DNA of 64,000 nucleotides from Gerris lacustris (taxonomy: Eukaryota > Arthropoda > Insecta > Hemiptera > Gerridae). Both the position numbers and the translations under genes were made by a program. The notes beneath the pieces are model-generated. The model saw only the letters and a program-made list of their open reading frames with translations, had not been told where the DNA came from and did not search any database. Positions 1 through 11,967 of the stretch are shown here, piece after piece. Location: contig OX578279.1 of NCBI GenBank assembly GCA_951217055.1, positions 26,872,173 to 26,936,172 on the forward strand. The letters are read 5' to 3'. How positions within the stretch are numbered: the stretch's first letter is position 1; each line of letters opens with the position of its first letter.

Positions 1-605
1 TATCATGTGTGTATGTGTGTTATCATCGTAGCGCCCAGGGTATTTAGCCTAGAGAATTGAAACTTGGCAGAAAAATCAGTTCTTACTTCTAGTTGTGCCG
101 CCCAGAAAATCAAAATTTTCCACCATCTTGAACCCAGTTTGCTGAGTCAGCAAAAATATAAAAAAATCGTAAAGTGGTCCGATCGAGTTGAAATTTAGCA
201 CGAATGTACACCTCTCTGTATGACAAACAAATCCACCAAAATTAATTGGCCGCCATTTTGAAGTTATCGATTTTTTAATTTTGAAACTTTGACGGTTAAT
301 AATACGGAAAGTGTAAATACGTTTTTGACATACAGCAGATCATAAGAACCGATAAAAAAAAAGGAATAACAAATATAAGAAAACCCGATTAAATTCCATT
401 CATTACTTTAAAAGTTGAAAGCGAACATAATTATTAATTAGTATGTTACTTTTGTTAAACGTCTTGTTAAAGACTTTGATAAAGGTTTTTTTACATCTGT
501 CAACATACCGCCAAAATTCAAATAATTATTAATGAAATAAAATAAATAAAAATAATTATTTTTATTTAAAATAAACTTTTTTTTTAAAAAAAAAATCAGT
601 TAGTT

Positions 606-650
606 CAAAATGGTCACCTATCCAAGTACTGACCACGCCCAATGCTGCTT
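606..650 (-). repeat. 5S rRNA-like segment, probable SINE promoter or 5S pseudogene
   Basis: The minus strand reads AAGCAGCATTGGGCGTGGTC, then AGTACTTGGATAGGTGACC. This follows the internal control region of animal 5S rRNA (AAGCAGC..GGGCG.GGT.AGTACTTGGATGGGTGACC) at nearly every position. The 5' half of 5S rRNA is absent. The following bases on the minus strand run into a T/A tract. Confidence 0.65.
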
Positions 651-3087
651 CCTCCAGCTGCGAAGCAGCATGAGAGGCAAGTTTAGTGGCCACCGAAGTG
701 TGGAAAAGTTCCGAGGGACCCCGTTCCCGATTTTTGTATCATATTATTCTTTAATGAGTTTTTGAGTTATTGAGATCATATTTGTATTAGCTCGAGATGA
801 CTAAACTTAAAATGGAATGGAATGGTTCTCGTCTTAGTGCTGTGAATTAATCCCTTGTGTTAGTTGCTTGAAAGATGTAATATTGAGTCTATTTTCTTTT
901 AAGATATTGTATCTTTCTTTTTACTTTTTGGTATAGGGAAACTAACTAATTCTGTGGCTCAACAGCTCTTGAAGGGTCTAGGCCAGCCAAAGGGTTTATA
1001 CAACTATTTATATAACGGGTGGCACGGGGTTAGTATATCGCTCCATCAGCTGCTATGGGGAAACTATAAATTTAATAATTCACTTATTATATCGCTTCTT
1101 ATTATTGTTACAGTTAGGAAATTCCCGAAAAATGCCAGGATAGTGGCTTCTGACAGGCAGCTGAGGACGTCATTATACATCCTCTGCCCTGAGAGGTAGA
1201 AGAGAATCGAAAAAAGTAAGTATTAGTACAGTTAAAAAATAATTGAAGATTGTATTACTTACATTTTCCAATGACAAGTTGATATAATCTTCTTCTGTTG
1301 ATGCTGTGGTTGTACTTGATGCCGTCGGCTTCAATGTGAAGTGTTCAGAATCATAGTCAAACTAAAAAATAAATCACCCAAAAATATTTATTTCAAAAGA
1401 CTGATTTGACTTTCGAACAAGTTAAATAATTATATATATTCTGAGTAGTTTGGTCTATAATGAAATTAAAGAGGCTCACTTCAGCGATATTCCTCCCCTC
1501 CTCGGGTCATTTAGATCAGTCCGACTTAATGATTTTAAAAATACTTATGTATTTGAATCAGATTAATTTTTTTTTTTTTTGTCCTGAATTCAGGTATTGT
1601 TGACTTCACTTTGTTATATATGCATTTCTTAGTTAGTTACACATTAAAACTTAGCTCTCTAAGTTAATGTCGTTCCTCAATTCTTATGAAGCTTTCATTT
1701 AAAATTAACCATTTTGTACAAAACCTGTAGACACATGGTTCTATACTCAGTCTATGTATAATTGTCATTGAAAATAGTCGAAACATAAGATTTTCGTCCA
1801 CAATTTTTCGCCCAATAAAATTTTGTAATTATATATATTAGACTTTGCTTATAATCAATGTCTTCAGTTAATAACATCAAACCATGCTGACCATGAATTT
1901 TAAGTTAAAACAATTCTACTGACCTTAATATTTTTAAGAAAATAGAAAAATAAAAATTCGACTTTTCCTTTTATCCAGTTTCAGTTATACGAGTATAACA
2001 AATGTTTTGTGACTTTTTTCTAATTTTGACTGTTATTATTCTACAGAATGTTAATTTATGTAAAGCGAGGTGGCACACATTTGGGCCGCAATGGGGCGTA
2101 TAAAAAAAAAATTAAAAAAACAACAAAAAATGTTAAGGCAAACCAAAAATGTATATCTTTTATTACTAATAAAATATGAAATGCTGAATTCAAGGTTAGA
2201 TAACAAATGTGTCCCACCGCTGCCCCCCCCCCCCCCTCTTAAAAATGTAATAAAATTATTTAATTTTTAGGTATTTAAGCATTAAGATTACTCAATATAA
2301 TAATCACATCGGATTGACACACACTATACTACGAGTAATATATTTATACATAGAGTCAATATATTTATACGTATACTGCAAAAAAATATAGAGGATACAA
2401 ACTATATTAGTTTATAAAAAAATCAGGTTAAATAAAATATTTAAAAATTTAACTCCCCCTTCAAGGATTTTAGGGGTGAGGAACATCGTTGCTAATCATC
2501 ACAATTAAGTATGTGGCATGAATACTTGATAGGGTAAAAAACATTAAATTGTGATTATGCCCAATTTTTTAGTATTTGACCCCAAAGTTTCAGGAGCCCC
2601 TCTCCTCACTTTTCATAAATTGTAATCTCGAAGAATAATTTCAGTCAAAATCAGAAATAGTCACAAAATATTTTTACTGAAAAATTAATTGAAATACAGA
2701 CTCAATAAAGGAAGAAATTCAATTTTTACTACGTTTTTATTAGCTTGCTTTCTTGTTTGTTTGTCCGGTACAAATCTGGCAATCGATTTCTAACTAACTT
2801 CCCGCATAGCTAGACATTTGAAACTTTTAGCATAGCTCAGAACACGATGACAATGCATTATTTTAATACTTTTAGCCATCTTTCAGCAGAATTTAATTGG
2901 TTTTCAGCAAATTTTGCTGTATGGAATGTTATTTCGGAAAAAATCCGCAAGTTATTTGATGTGTTTTGACATATCCCATAGTATTTGCAATCTTCATTTT
3001 GACGGGTTTCAAATTTGTGATAGATAAACATTGAATGACAGTAAAACAGGAAATATCGATTATATTATTTTATTATTTTAAATATAT

Positions 3088-3150
3088 CGATGGCACGGTT
3101 TAGATTTGGTGTTGGGGAGATCTGTTGTACAAAGATTTGTCCTTTTATAG
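3088..3150 (+). repeat. Family-I dispersed repeat, copy 1
   Basis: GATGGCACGGTTTAGATTTG, then GTACAAAGATTTGTCCTTTT, matches 13825-13895 with few differences. Confidence 0.6.
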
Positions 3151-3182
3151 GTTTAATATCAGCTATCTAAATAAGTCATATT

Positions 3183-3400
3183 AAAATCAAATTATAATTA
3201 TTATTAACTAAGGGAAACAGACAGTGAAAAATACACTCCTGTGCCGGGATTTGAACCACGGGCCTCTATATTTCCAGTATAGCGCTCTTCCATCTAAGCT
3301 ACGCAGGAGAATGATTTTTCACTACCGTAATCGATAACTAGTCCCGAACTTTTTCACTGTCTGTTTCCCGTAGTTAATAATAATTATAATTTGATTTAAA
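3183..3400 (-). mobile_element. Foldback element enclosing a tRNA-like sequence
   Basis: Outer arms of about 47 bp (3185-3231 with 3352-3399; TTATAATTATTATTAACTA then GGGAAACAGACAGTGAAAAA) are inverted with one mismatch. Within, on the minus strand at about 3308-3235, is a tRNA-like segment: 6-bp acceptor CTCCTG/CAGGAG, D-arm TAGCTTAGATGGAAGAGCG (box A), a perfect 5-bp anticodon stem CTATA/TATAG with loop CTGGAAA (anticodon position GGA), and TGGTTCAAATCC (box B). The T stem has two mismatches and the variable loop is too short for a normal Ser tRNA. A tRNA-derived element or pseudogene is more likely than a working gene. Confidence 0.65.
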
Positions 3401-5094
3401 TTAAAATTTAACTTTCCGTAGTATGAAAACTACCAAAAACTTAAAAATTGAATTTTAAATGTCATTTATATGAAGTAAATAATTTCGGAACTATTTTTTT
3501 TTTCACTAACATTATATATTATATAACAATAACAATTATATTATCAACATTACATACGATTCAACAGAAAATTTAAAAACGTAGTACATAAAAAGTTCTT
3601 TTTATCTTGAAATTATTAGTGTGATGTCCTCTTTATTATAGCTATAATATTTGCTTAGTTAGAATTAGAATTAGAATTGTTTAATGCTTTTAAGCACATG
3701 ACTCTTAGCATGGAGCCCGGCCTTACAATTTATTTACTTAGTCAATAATACCCCTGAAGACAAACTAAGCAAATATTATGGAAAAAATCCATAATATTTG
3801 CCATTCTTATTCGAGTAAGGTGAGCAGATTGTTTTTAACTTTAGATGCATGATCTGCATGGTTTGAAGATATTTAATGTACGAATATTTATTTTTTTGAC
3901 AACATTTTTTAGGACGAAAAATTTGTTTGAAAACTCCAAATTCACAATTTGTCTGAATTTTAGGCTCAATTTCCAAGAACACTGTAAGCAAAGGCGAAAT
4001 TTGGACTTCAGATTCGGATTCAGCACACAAAAATGCTATAGAAAATTACATTTTCATGCTGGTGCTTTTTTTGCAGAACTGCGTAGTCATTTTGTTTGAT
4101 TACCACAAAATACAGGTCAATAGAACCAATTTGTTATGAATAAAGATTGCTTGAGACAAGCCATATAAAATAATAAGTTAAATAAATTTTTTCATAAACA
4201 CTAAGAAATGTACTAAGCATATAATAGTGGTTATAAATAACTTTTCCATTAAACTGGAAGAGTATAGATTATACTTCACAAATTATATTTTAAATGCAAA
4301 TTAAAAAAAGCGTGATATTAAATTATGTTGTATATAATTTAAAGTGGTGAAAAAGGTGCAAAAAGAAACAGGTTATTGTAATTGGCTCTCGGGAATAATA
4401 TTGTGGTAAAAGAAGTTAGTAAGGCGAGAAGTAAGTGTTAGAATTCTATTAAAAAATTCTCCGTTGTGGACAAAGAAGCAGGGAAGTCCAGTTTGTCAGG
4501 GTTCCCCTTCTCCTTATGATTATAAGTTTTCTTATAAAAATCTACGACCCTAGTCAGCGATTTCCAACTCCTAGACCCTTATTTCTATTTCCATCTTGGT
4601 GCAATAGATTTATTGGTTAATTTGCTTTATATTAGTCCTTTAAATATATATTTTTTTTTTACCTTATCGGTAAATTTAAATGTTTATAAATACATAGTCA
4701 AACCAAAAATCTACACTTAAGATTATGTATACAGAATAAAAACCTAATAGTAAATATTGACCAATTTATTTGCCAAATTAAACTAAAAAATACTTATTGT
4801 AGGTTATCATCAATCAATCTATGATTTGTTTTTAGATATAAAAATTAATAAATTATTTCTTATTCTTAATGATTTTCGAGTTAAATTCAGTTTAGAAGTC
4901 CAAACAAATGCTCGAGAAAAAAATGCTCAGTAAAATTATATTTTAACTGTGTGAGGAACAAATTCAAATTTAAATTTTGCTTTTTTGAAACGATTCTTCT
5001 ATAGGGTCAAAAAACTCTTTAAGGTGCTTACTATTTCTCATTATGTGTTTCTTTATCTAATTTAATAAAATCATTTCATTTCTGAATATCTGGA

Positions 5095-5405
5095 TCTTGT
5101 TTTGCTTTTATTTTTTATGTAGGGTATATTCTACTTTAGTATATTTGGATCTATTTCGATTCCCAGTCGGGTCAAACTAATTTTTATTCAATATTAAATT
5201 TGCGCAGACTGCCATCCAAATTTCATTAACTTCGGACGATTAGTCTTTATGATATGATGATTCTCAAAAATGTTACAAAACAAATAACATATTCGAGACC
5301 AAAGTTTTCCCTGATGTCTGAAACGGGTTTTTTTTTTTAATTCGAAGAAAAAAATAATTGTTTTTCAGATTGAACACAATACTTCCGTTGCCTTTGGTAA
5401 GCTTA
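5095..5405 (-). repeat. Family-A dispersed repeat copy
   Basis: In reverse orientation it shares TCGATTCCCAGTCGGGTC, CCATCCAAATTTCATTAA, CCCTGATGTCTGAAACGG and TTCCGTTGCCTTTGGTAAGC with other A copies. It lies just downstream of the secreted-peptide gene and may supply its polyadenylation region. Confidence 0.7.
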
Positions 5406-5443
5406 GAAATTAAAAATAATATAATAGTAATAAAAAAAATAAA

Positions 5444-5638
5444 TTAAATTATGATACTGACATCATCCTGAGAATTGTTTGATGAGGATTCATCAGCTAC
5501 GATAACGTGAACCTTGAAGTTCTTTACGTGAACATGTACATTTTCTCCTCCCTTCTGGCTCTGTAGATATACGGAAGCTTCTGGAAGTGCTGAAGAAACC
5601 AGGGCTAAAGCTAAAAGAATCACTAAGTACGAATACAT
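5444..5638 (-). CDS. Small secreted peptide, unrecognised
   Basis: A 64-residue open frame with a true ATG. Residues 1-18 form a classical signal peptide (MYSYLVILLALALVSSA), with likely cleavage before LPEA. The mature part is about 45 residues with an alternating His/Val stretch (NVHVHVKNFKVHVIV) suggesting a beta strand, then a Ser/Asn/Asp-rich tail. It has no cysteines, so it is not a disulfide-stabilised peptide. A TATAAG box lies 33 bases upstream of the ATG and a CCAAT motif about 145 bases upstream. It appears to be a single exon. I do not recognise a family; a short secreted effector, immune or cuticle-associated peptide are all possible. A family-A repeat begins about 40 bases past the stop. 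Confidence 0.6.
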   Translation of the reverse strand: MYSYLVILLALALVSSALPEASVYLQSQKGGENVHVHVKNFKVHVIVADESSSNNSQDDVSIII

Positions 5639-5670
5639 CCTGACAGAACAGCTCGACCTCTCTGCTTAGA

Positions 5671-5785
5671 CTTATACTTCCCGGTCTACTCTGTCCAGGG
5701 GTCATTGCCACTCTCCCCTACTCTTCCCTACCTAGTGCTCTCATCTGGACACTTGTTTCTTTAATCTTCCTCTTTTACTGATTGG
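5671..5785 (-). promoter_or_regulatory. Candidate core promoter of the small secreted-peptide gene
   Basis: On the minus strand TATAAG lies at 5676-5671 and CCAAT at 5785-5781 in the context CCACCAATCAG. The block between them is distinctly less AT-rich than its surroundings. A TCAG initiator-like tetranucleotide occurs only about 3 nt before the ATG, some 35 nt from the TATA box, implying a very short leader. Confidence 0.4.
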
Positions 5786-5889
5786 TGGACCAAACAGAAG
5801 AAGCAGTCCTGATATAATAATATGAAGAAAATAATATAACTGTAAACAAAGTTATAACTCTAGAAATGTTTGCCAGGGTTGTTATTTAA

Positions 5890-8800
5890 ATAAAGCTTAG
5901 GTTCATTACACTAAAACGTCATTAAGAATTAAACACTTGGTTGAATCAAACGAAATGCTTTAGCTAATTTTATTTAGCTTATGTGCAGCTGAAGGATGCA
6001 CACATAATATTTTGTCGGTTAGTCGGTTATTGGATTTTGTTAAAATAAAGATCCTCTAATAGCCTCTGTAAGTGTCATCTAATCCTTTTTTTAGAAATAA
6101 AGCTTTGTGAAGGGGTCAAGATTTGTTGATCGCACCTTCTGGGATTTTAGAAATCTGCATTTATTACTTTATTCAAATGTTTGTTTAAATGATAGTGGGG
6201 AAAAATCTATCTAATAAAATTCAAACAAACCTTATTCATATTCAATTTTCAATAATCCATGGATTGAATTGTTCCAATTTAAAGATTTTTCAATATAATA
6301 CTTTCTGTCAAAACGAGAACTTGCGTTACATGAAGGTATATAAAAATGACTGCAATTATAATACAGTTTTCCAATGTTTTAGGTCATAGCACCTCAGAAA
6401 TTATTTATTTCGCTTCGGAGTATGACCTTAGAACTAATTTAAAACTAATTTTGTCTATTCGATTTAAATTTACAAATAGGAACTCAATTATATTACCTTC
6501 TGAGGGACTATGTTTATTGATAATTATATTGTGAGATCACCTATATTTTGGAATTTCATTTCCACTATAGGATTTTAGATATACTAATTAAAATTCAAGT
6601 TCTTGTTTGGATTAGATTAATGGTATTTTATACCTTCGTTTCCTATCAGTTCTTTATTATTTATCATCAAATGATTTTATAGGTTGAAATTTTACATTTA
6701 AGTTTTACTATATCAGTAGCGTATCCAAGGGTATTTATTAAGTGGAACCTTTCAAAGAAGAATATGTTTTCCCGTATATCCTGTGTGTCCCCTCTTCATA
6801 TATCGCCCTTTTTTTTACATGATACGTTACCGTTGAGAAATCTAATATTTGTCCAGAGCCAAATGAAAAATAATAGTCGTGACAATACTTAATGTTATAC
6901 CTCTTTGAAACAAAATTAATTCAATCTGCACTATACCTAACATTCTTCTATTGGAAGGGATTAAAAATAAAACAATAATCAGACATATAATAACAAAGTA
7001 TATTTAACAATTAATTCTCTTTGAACAATTTATTTTTTAAAAGCCATTAAAATTTTGGATTTTTTATATCAAGTCCGTTTAATTTTTTATTTTATATAAA
7101 ATACATTAATTATATACTATTTTTATTGTACAAAAATTATCTTTAAATACACAGTATAATAAATTACTTTTAAAATATACACTGGTTTGACAGTCGACAG
7201 AGTAAATAATTTATACACAGCTTGTTCAAATCTTAGAATACAAAATAAAATTACAAGATAGACTTTATAAGTTTAATTTATTACACTATTTACAATTTAT
7301 ATAAGATAATGTACACAAAAGAAGTTACTGTGAGCTGATTATTAATAAATACCGTTTAGATATTAATAGGGAAATAAATAAAAAATACATTTAACAATAT
7401 TTACGAATTAGTTATTTTATTTCATAATAATTTATTACAAAGAAATTGATAATTTTTAAGAGCATTATCGTATTCGTTTTGAAATAATTATAATTTATTA
7501 AATTGAAGACAAAGATTGCAACATTTTTATGAATTCCATTAGATTCTTCAATTATTTATTATAATAAATTGGATTTACTCTTTTTATAAAAAAAAATATC
7601 AATCCACCAGGAAACGAACCCGAATATTTTACCTTTAATGTAAACATATTTAATAAACAAAAACAAACATTTTCTTGTTTAAGCTTTCTAAAATAAACTT
7701 ACACATTTAAATACGACATTTTAGATCTCCAGTAGTGACTGCGTTTTGTAAAGTTTCAAATATTCAATGTTTCGCTCCCAATGTAGTAACTGTGTACAAG
7801 TTAATGTTGAATAGTCAATCTAAATTATGTACGCCCTTAAAATTCCTTTTTAGCACAGGGATCGAAACATTTAGATTCACAACCATTGATAACTGTTAGA
7901 AGTTCCATAACTTCCTAATATCTCCTACGTCGAAATCCTACTTATTCACATACAAAAGCACTAACTGGATGTGCTTTTTATGGCAGCGATTTTGAAACAA
8001 AAAAAATGTAAATTTAGAATAATACCTGTAAAAATATTTTTATGTACAAAATAAGCTTTTTTATTTATTACAATTTTAAAGTTTTTGGTCATTATATTTA
8101 ATCACATATTTATATGTATAAAAAAAATGTATGCCAGCTTAGTTTTAAATTAAGAAATTTTCATTAACCATTGTCTGTTTTATTACATGTTACATTTGTA
8201 TTATTTACGTTCATGTATCCTATTTAAAAGGATGTGCGGGAGATCCCCTTATAATGTCGTGTAGAACACTGGTAAACATGCACCAATTTTCTTTACAGTT
8301 TCTGGGTAACAAAACACCAAATCTTAAATTTAATGTGCCATAAAAAAAATCCGATCTATTTTGAAAAAGATTTGACAGTAATAATCTTACTTTAACAAAG
8401 CTGATTTTCAAATACTACTAGTATTTGAAAATCTATACTAGTATTTGAATAATACATATTCAATACCTAGCAAAGAAGTCTAATTATTTAATAAAACATT
8501 TGTTAAACCGTATGATTTCTTTCTTAGGCACTGTAAAATAACGATTGGAAAGCCGGATTTATACAATAAAGTTATAAAAACACATAATATACCATGTAGG
8601 TATAACATATTGTTTCAAATGAAGAAATTGACCATATAAAAAATATGGTAAACTTTGACAATTTTTCAGGTTTTCTTAAAAAAATAATACATTATTGACT
8701 TATATAATTCAAGTTGAGATAATGCCCTTTCAAAGTAAAAAAAATAAACTAATTTATATATGTTATGTTATATATTATAACAATTAATTAAAACAAGAAA

Positions 8801-11040
8801 AGGCATAAATAAAACAAAATTAAATTTGGCAGGCCTGAGCCTTTTACGGAAAGAAAGGTGGCTTTTTGACACTAAACTTCTATCTATGATATTTCTTCTT
8901 ATTATTATTACCAAGAGAATAATTTATTGAATTATTTAATAACGAGGCGTTAAGCCCGTGGAAACAGGCTTAATTTTAAAACTTAGAAAAGAAGTACAAT
9001 ATAGTAAATTATTTTAGATAAGTTATTTTATCTATTTAAAGACCAACAAATCAAAACAAACTGTTATTTTTATTGGAATAAATGTGGTTGCCTTAGCTTA
9101 GCAATAACAAATCATTTTGAGGTTAGTCGTTCGTCGCCTACTCGATTATATAAATGATATGAAAAATGTATATTTGGTCAACTTAGGTGTATGCATATGT
9201 GGAATCTAACTCAATCTATATGCTCATAATGTCGGTTTTATAACTTTCTTAATTTTTTCTGTGCCATCTTTTTTTTTTATAAACTTTTCTCGCATATAAA
9301 AATTAATACTATTCTGAATCGGCTAACTGTAAAAAAGGAAATATCAAAATAGCGTTCGTCACAAAAAAAAAAAAAATCTCGGTACTTAGCAATTTTTCAA
9401 GTGGTTTTTCAGAAAAAAACTCTGATAATCACAATGATAGGCTATTCCCACGTCTTTATCCGTAAACTCAAAATGATGGAAGAGATTTGTGGAATCAGTT
9501 TGTACAAACTTTAAACTGATAAAGGATCGTAATCCGTCTGTTTACTTTCTCGTTAAGTGTTTAAACAATTCTGTGGGCTTTATAACATTTATCGAGATAT
9601 TGTCAATGGGATTATGGATTAAAGAAGAAAATCTGACCGGATATGTTGGCATGGAAAGAAAATAAATTATAAAACTAAATAAATAATAAAAATATAATTT
9701 ACTTCTGCAATAATACAATACAAATTTACTTGAAACGAATTTCATGAAAATTGTAATAATAATTGTGTAAAAATGTATTTGAAAATCTATTGCCAGATAA
9801 AATTTTTTAGCAGATTATATTTTTACAAGATTGTCATTATATAATTTAATACTGCATTATTTAAAATCATTTTTATTACTTCATTAATTATTATAACTTG
9901 GGAATGTTAATTGAGTTAATATTTTATCCTTCTATTCTTCTTAAGTGGAAATGAAAAAAATATTATTCTCGTTTATAAAGATGTTTAAGAACTTTATAAG
10001 GTTAAAATTTTAAAATATAATAATTTCATTGCGAAATATAAACCTCTGCCAGTTCTAAATTGAAGTCCAAAGGGCAGAAGTAATACTCAAGAAATAATCC
10101 AATGATAATACTCCAGTATTTTCTAGTTGTCTCCGAGATATCTCGTAGCTTATTACTCCTAACTCATTCGTAACAACAAAAATGTCAGTTACGAAAATGT
10201 AACATAACATTGAACATGGCATTTCGCAGTATCGTGCCACACTGCTCATACATAAAATAATTCTGAGGCCGTTACAAATCTAAAAAGAAAAAGTTTACAG
10301 GAAGGGGAACTAAGTAGCGGCCTCTTTCTTTACATTCAAATCCCCAAACTGACGGAATATGTTTACATGTTTAACTTAAGTTAACCTGCTGGCTTATTCA
10401 AGTACTAATATATTCCCAATAATCAATAAATTTCTTTAAATATGCGTAGAAAATTTAGTAGTTTTGTGTTTTTAGACTGCAATAATTTTTCACTTCTTTA
10501 AAATAAGCAAATAATTATTTGTTTTACGATTATAGATTATGATATTAGATACAAATTAAACAATACCAATTTGAGCTCTCATTAATCTAACTTTTTTTCC
10601 ATGATATTTATAGAATAATTTAAGTAAGTCTTTAAAGATACTAAAAAGCACCCGTGGCTTTTTTTATAACTCACTGCGCAGTTTTGTTAAGTCCTTGCAA
10701 GGTATAATACTTTTTTAACAACCTAAAGGTGGGTTCATAGCATACGTTTTTTTACGCGCGTTTAGGCTATATAGATAAAAATACATTTATGAAGCCATGT
10801 AGATATCACTCATTGTTTCCCCCACCCATCCTTCCTTGTGCACTTGCGCAGTGTTCCGTAAAGGTTATAAACAAAGCCAAATATATTTTTAAAATGCAAT
10901 ACTAACTTTCTAAAAAGATGGTTTGAAATATAACAAGTGTGCTTTTCATATTTGTTATGGAAATAGATGACTCGTAAAATGAAATCAAAAATATTAACAA
11001 GAGGGAAGAGTACGGGCAGGTTTCATTCAGGTTAGCTTCC
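5890..11040. other. Gene-free AT-rich stretch
   Basis: Between the secreted-peptide gene and the first hairpins. No coding frame, RNA gene or clear mobile element beyond the small inverted repeat at 8404-8432. Long runs of A and T words only. Confidence 0.6.
8404..8432. repeat. Inverted repeat ATTTTCAAATACT
   Basis: 13-bp perfect arms with a 3-base spacer. The right half is then repeated in tandem (ACTAGTATTTGAA) at about 8438-8449. Confidence 0.7.
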
Positions 11041-11061
11041 ACGCGAGAAGTTTTCTCGCGT
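11041..11061. repeat. Short perfect hairpin ACGCGAGAA / TTCTCGCGT
   Basis: 9-bp arms with a 3-base loop, GC-rich stem, not followed by a T run. Function unknown. Confidence 0.6.
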
Positions 11062-11119
11062 CAGGTTATGTCAGCTTAAAGATTATTCTGAAGTAAGTAA
11101 AAAAATTGGGGTTGTGAAC

Positions 11120-11160
11120 CAAGGCCACACTAGATATCTATATTATCTAGTGTGGCCTTG
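11120..11160. repeat. Perfect 17-bp hairpin
   Basis: CAAGGCCACACTAGATA and its exact reverse complement flank a 7-base loop (TCTATAT). Imperfect pairing extends outward (GGGTTG / CAACCC). It lies 30 bp left of the family-F MITE and may be a separate tiny MITE or remnant. Confidence 0.85.
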
Positions 11161-11192
11161 CTGTCAACCCACCAAGTCTGTGACTGCATATA

Positions 11193-11967
11193 CAGGGTGG
11201 TCCAAAGGTCCCCCCCCCTCTTAACTTTTGAACGGTTCGAGATAAATTAATGAAACTTGGGGGATCCGTACCATGTAAAGGGAAGTTTGTTTTCATGCAA
11301 TCGCGCACTAGGGGCAACCACTCAATTTGTCCCCAGGCCACCCAACTTCGAAATTTCAAATCGGAGTGTATATTTTTGATAGCATATTTGGATTCTACTG
11401 TGAAAAATAATAAAATTTTACTTGCAACCTTTTCGCAATATTTTGCCCCCTACAGAGAGGCAAAAATAGCAAAATAACCCTTCGAAAATGGTAAGAAAAT
11501 GACACTTATATCGTTCTAAAATCTAAACGGTTTGAAATAAAGTAATGGAACTTGGGGAATCTGTACTATGTAAAGGGAAGTATGTATTCATCAACTCGCG
11601 TACTAGGGGCAACCACCATTTTGGTGGTCCCCAGGCGCTGAAATGTACCATTTTTATACCTTTGCCCCCCCTATAGGAGGCACAATATTGGATATAGAAA
11701 AAAGTTAGAAGTAAAATATTTTTATTTTTCGCCGTAGAATCCAAATCTGCTATCAAAAATACACACACTTTGAAGTTATACACTCCAATTTGAAGTTTTG
11801 AAGTTGGGTGGCCTGGGGGTAAAGTGGGTGGTTGCCCCTAGTATGCGGGTGGTTGAAAACAAACTTCCCTTTACATGGTACAGATCCCCCAAGTTTCATT
11901 AATTTATCTCAAACCGTTCAAAAGTTAAGGGAGAGGGGGGGGGGGGGGGGGCGTTTGGACCACCCTG
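11193..11967. mobile_element. Family-F MITE with about 300-bp inverted arms (TA-flanked, Tc1/mariner-like)
   Basis: A 775-bp element with ends CAGGGTGGTCCAAA / TTTGGACCACCCTG flanked by TATA on both sides. Arms of about 300 bp pair with scattered mismatches. Each arm contains ATGTAAAGGGAAGT and ACTAGGGGCAACCAC blocks, and a third, direct copy of that block occurs in the middle at about 11570-11630. The right end has a 17-base G run. No transposase. Confidence 0.9.

Noticed and set aside
954..1199. 81-codon open frame near the left edge, partly less AT-rich (1110-1200)
   Set aside because: The last 30 residues look somewhat protein-like and follow a TTACAG acceptor-like site, but no partner exon or known motif was found and the frame lacks an ATG.
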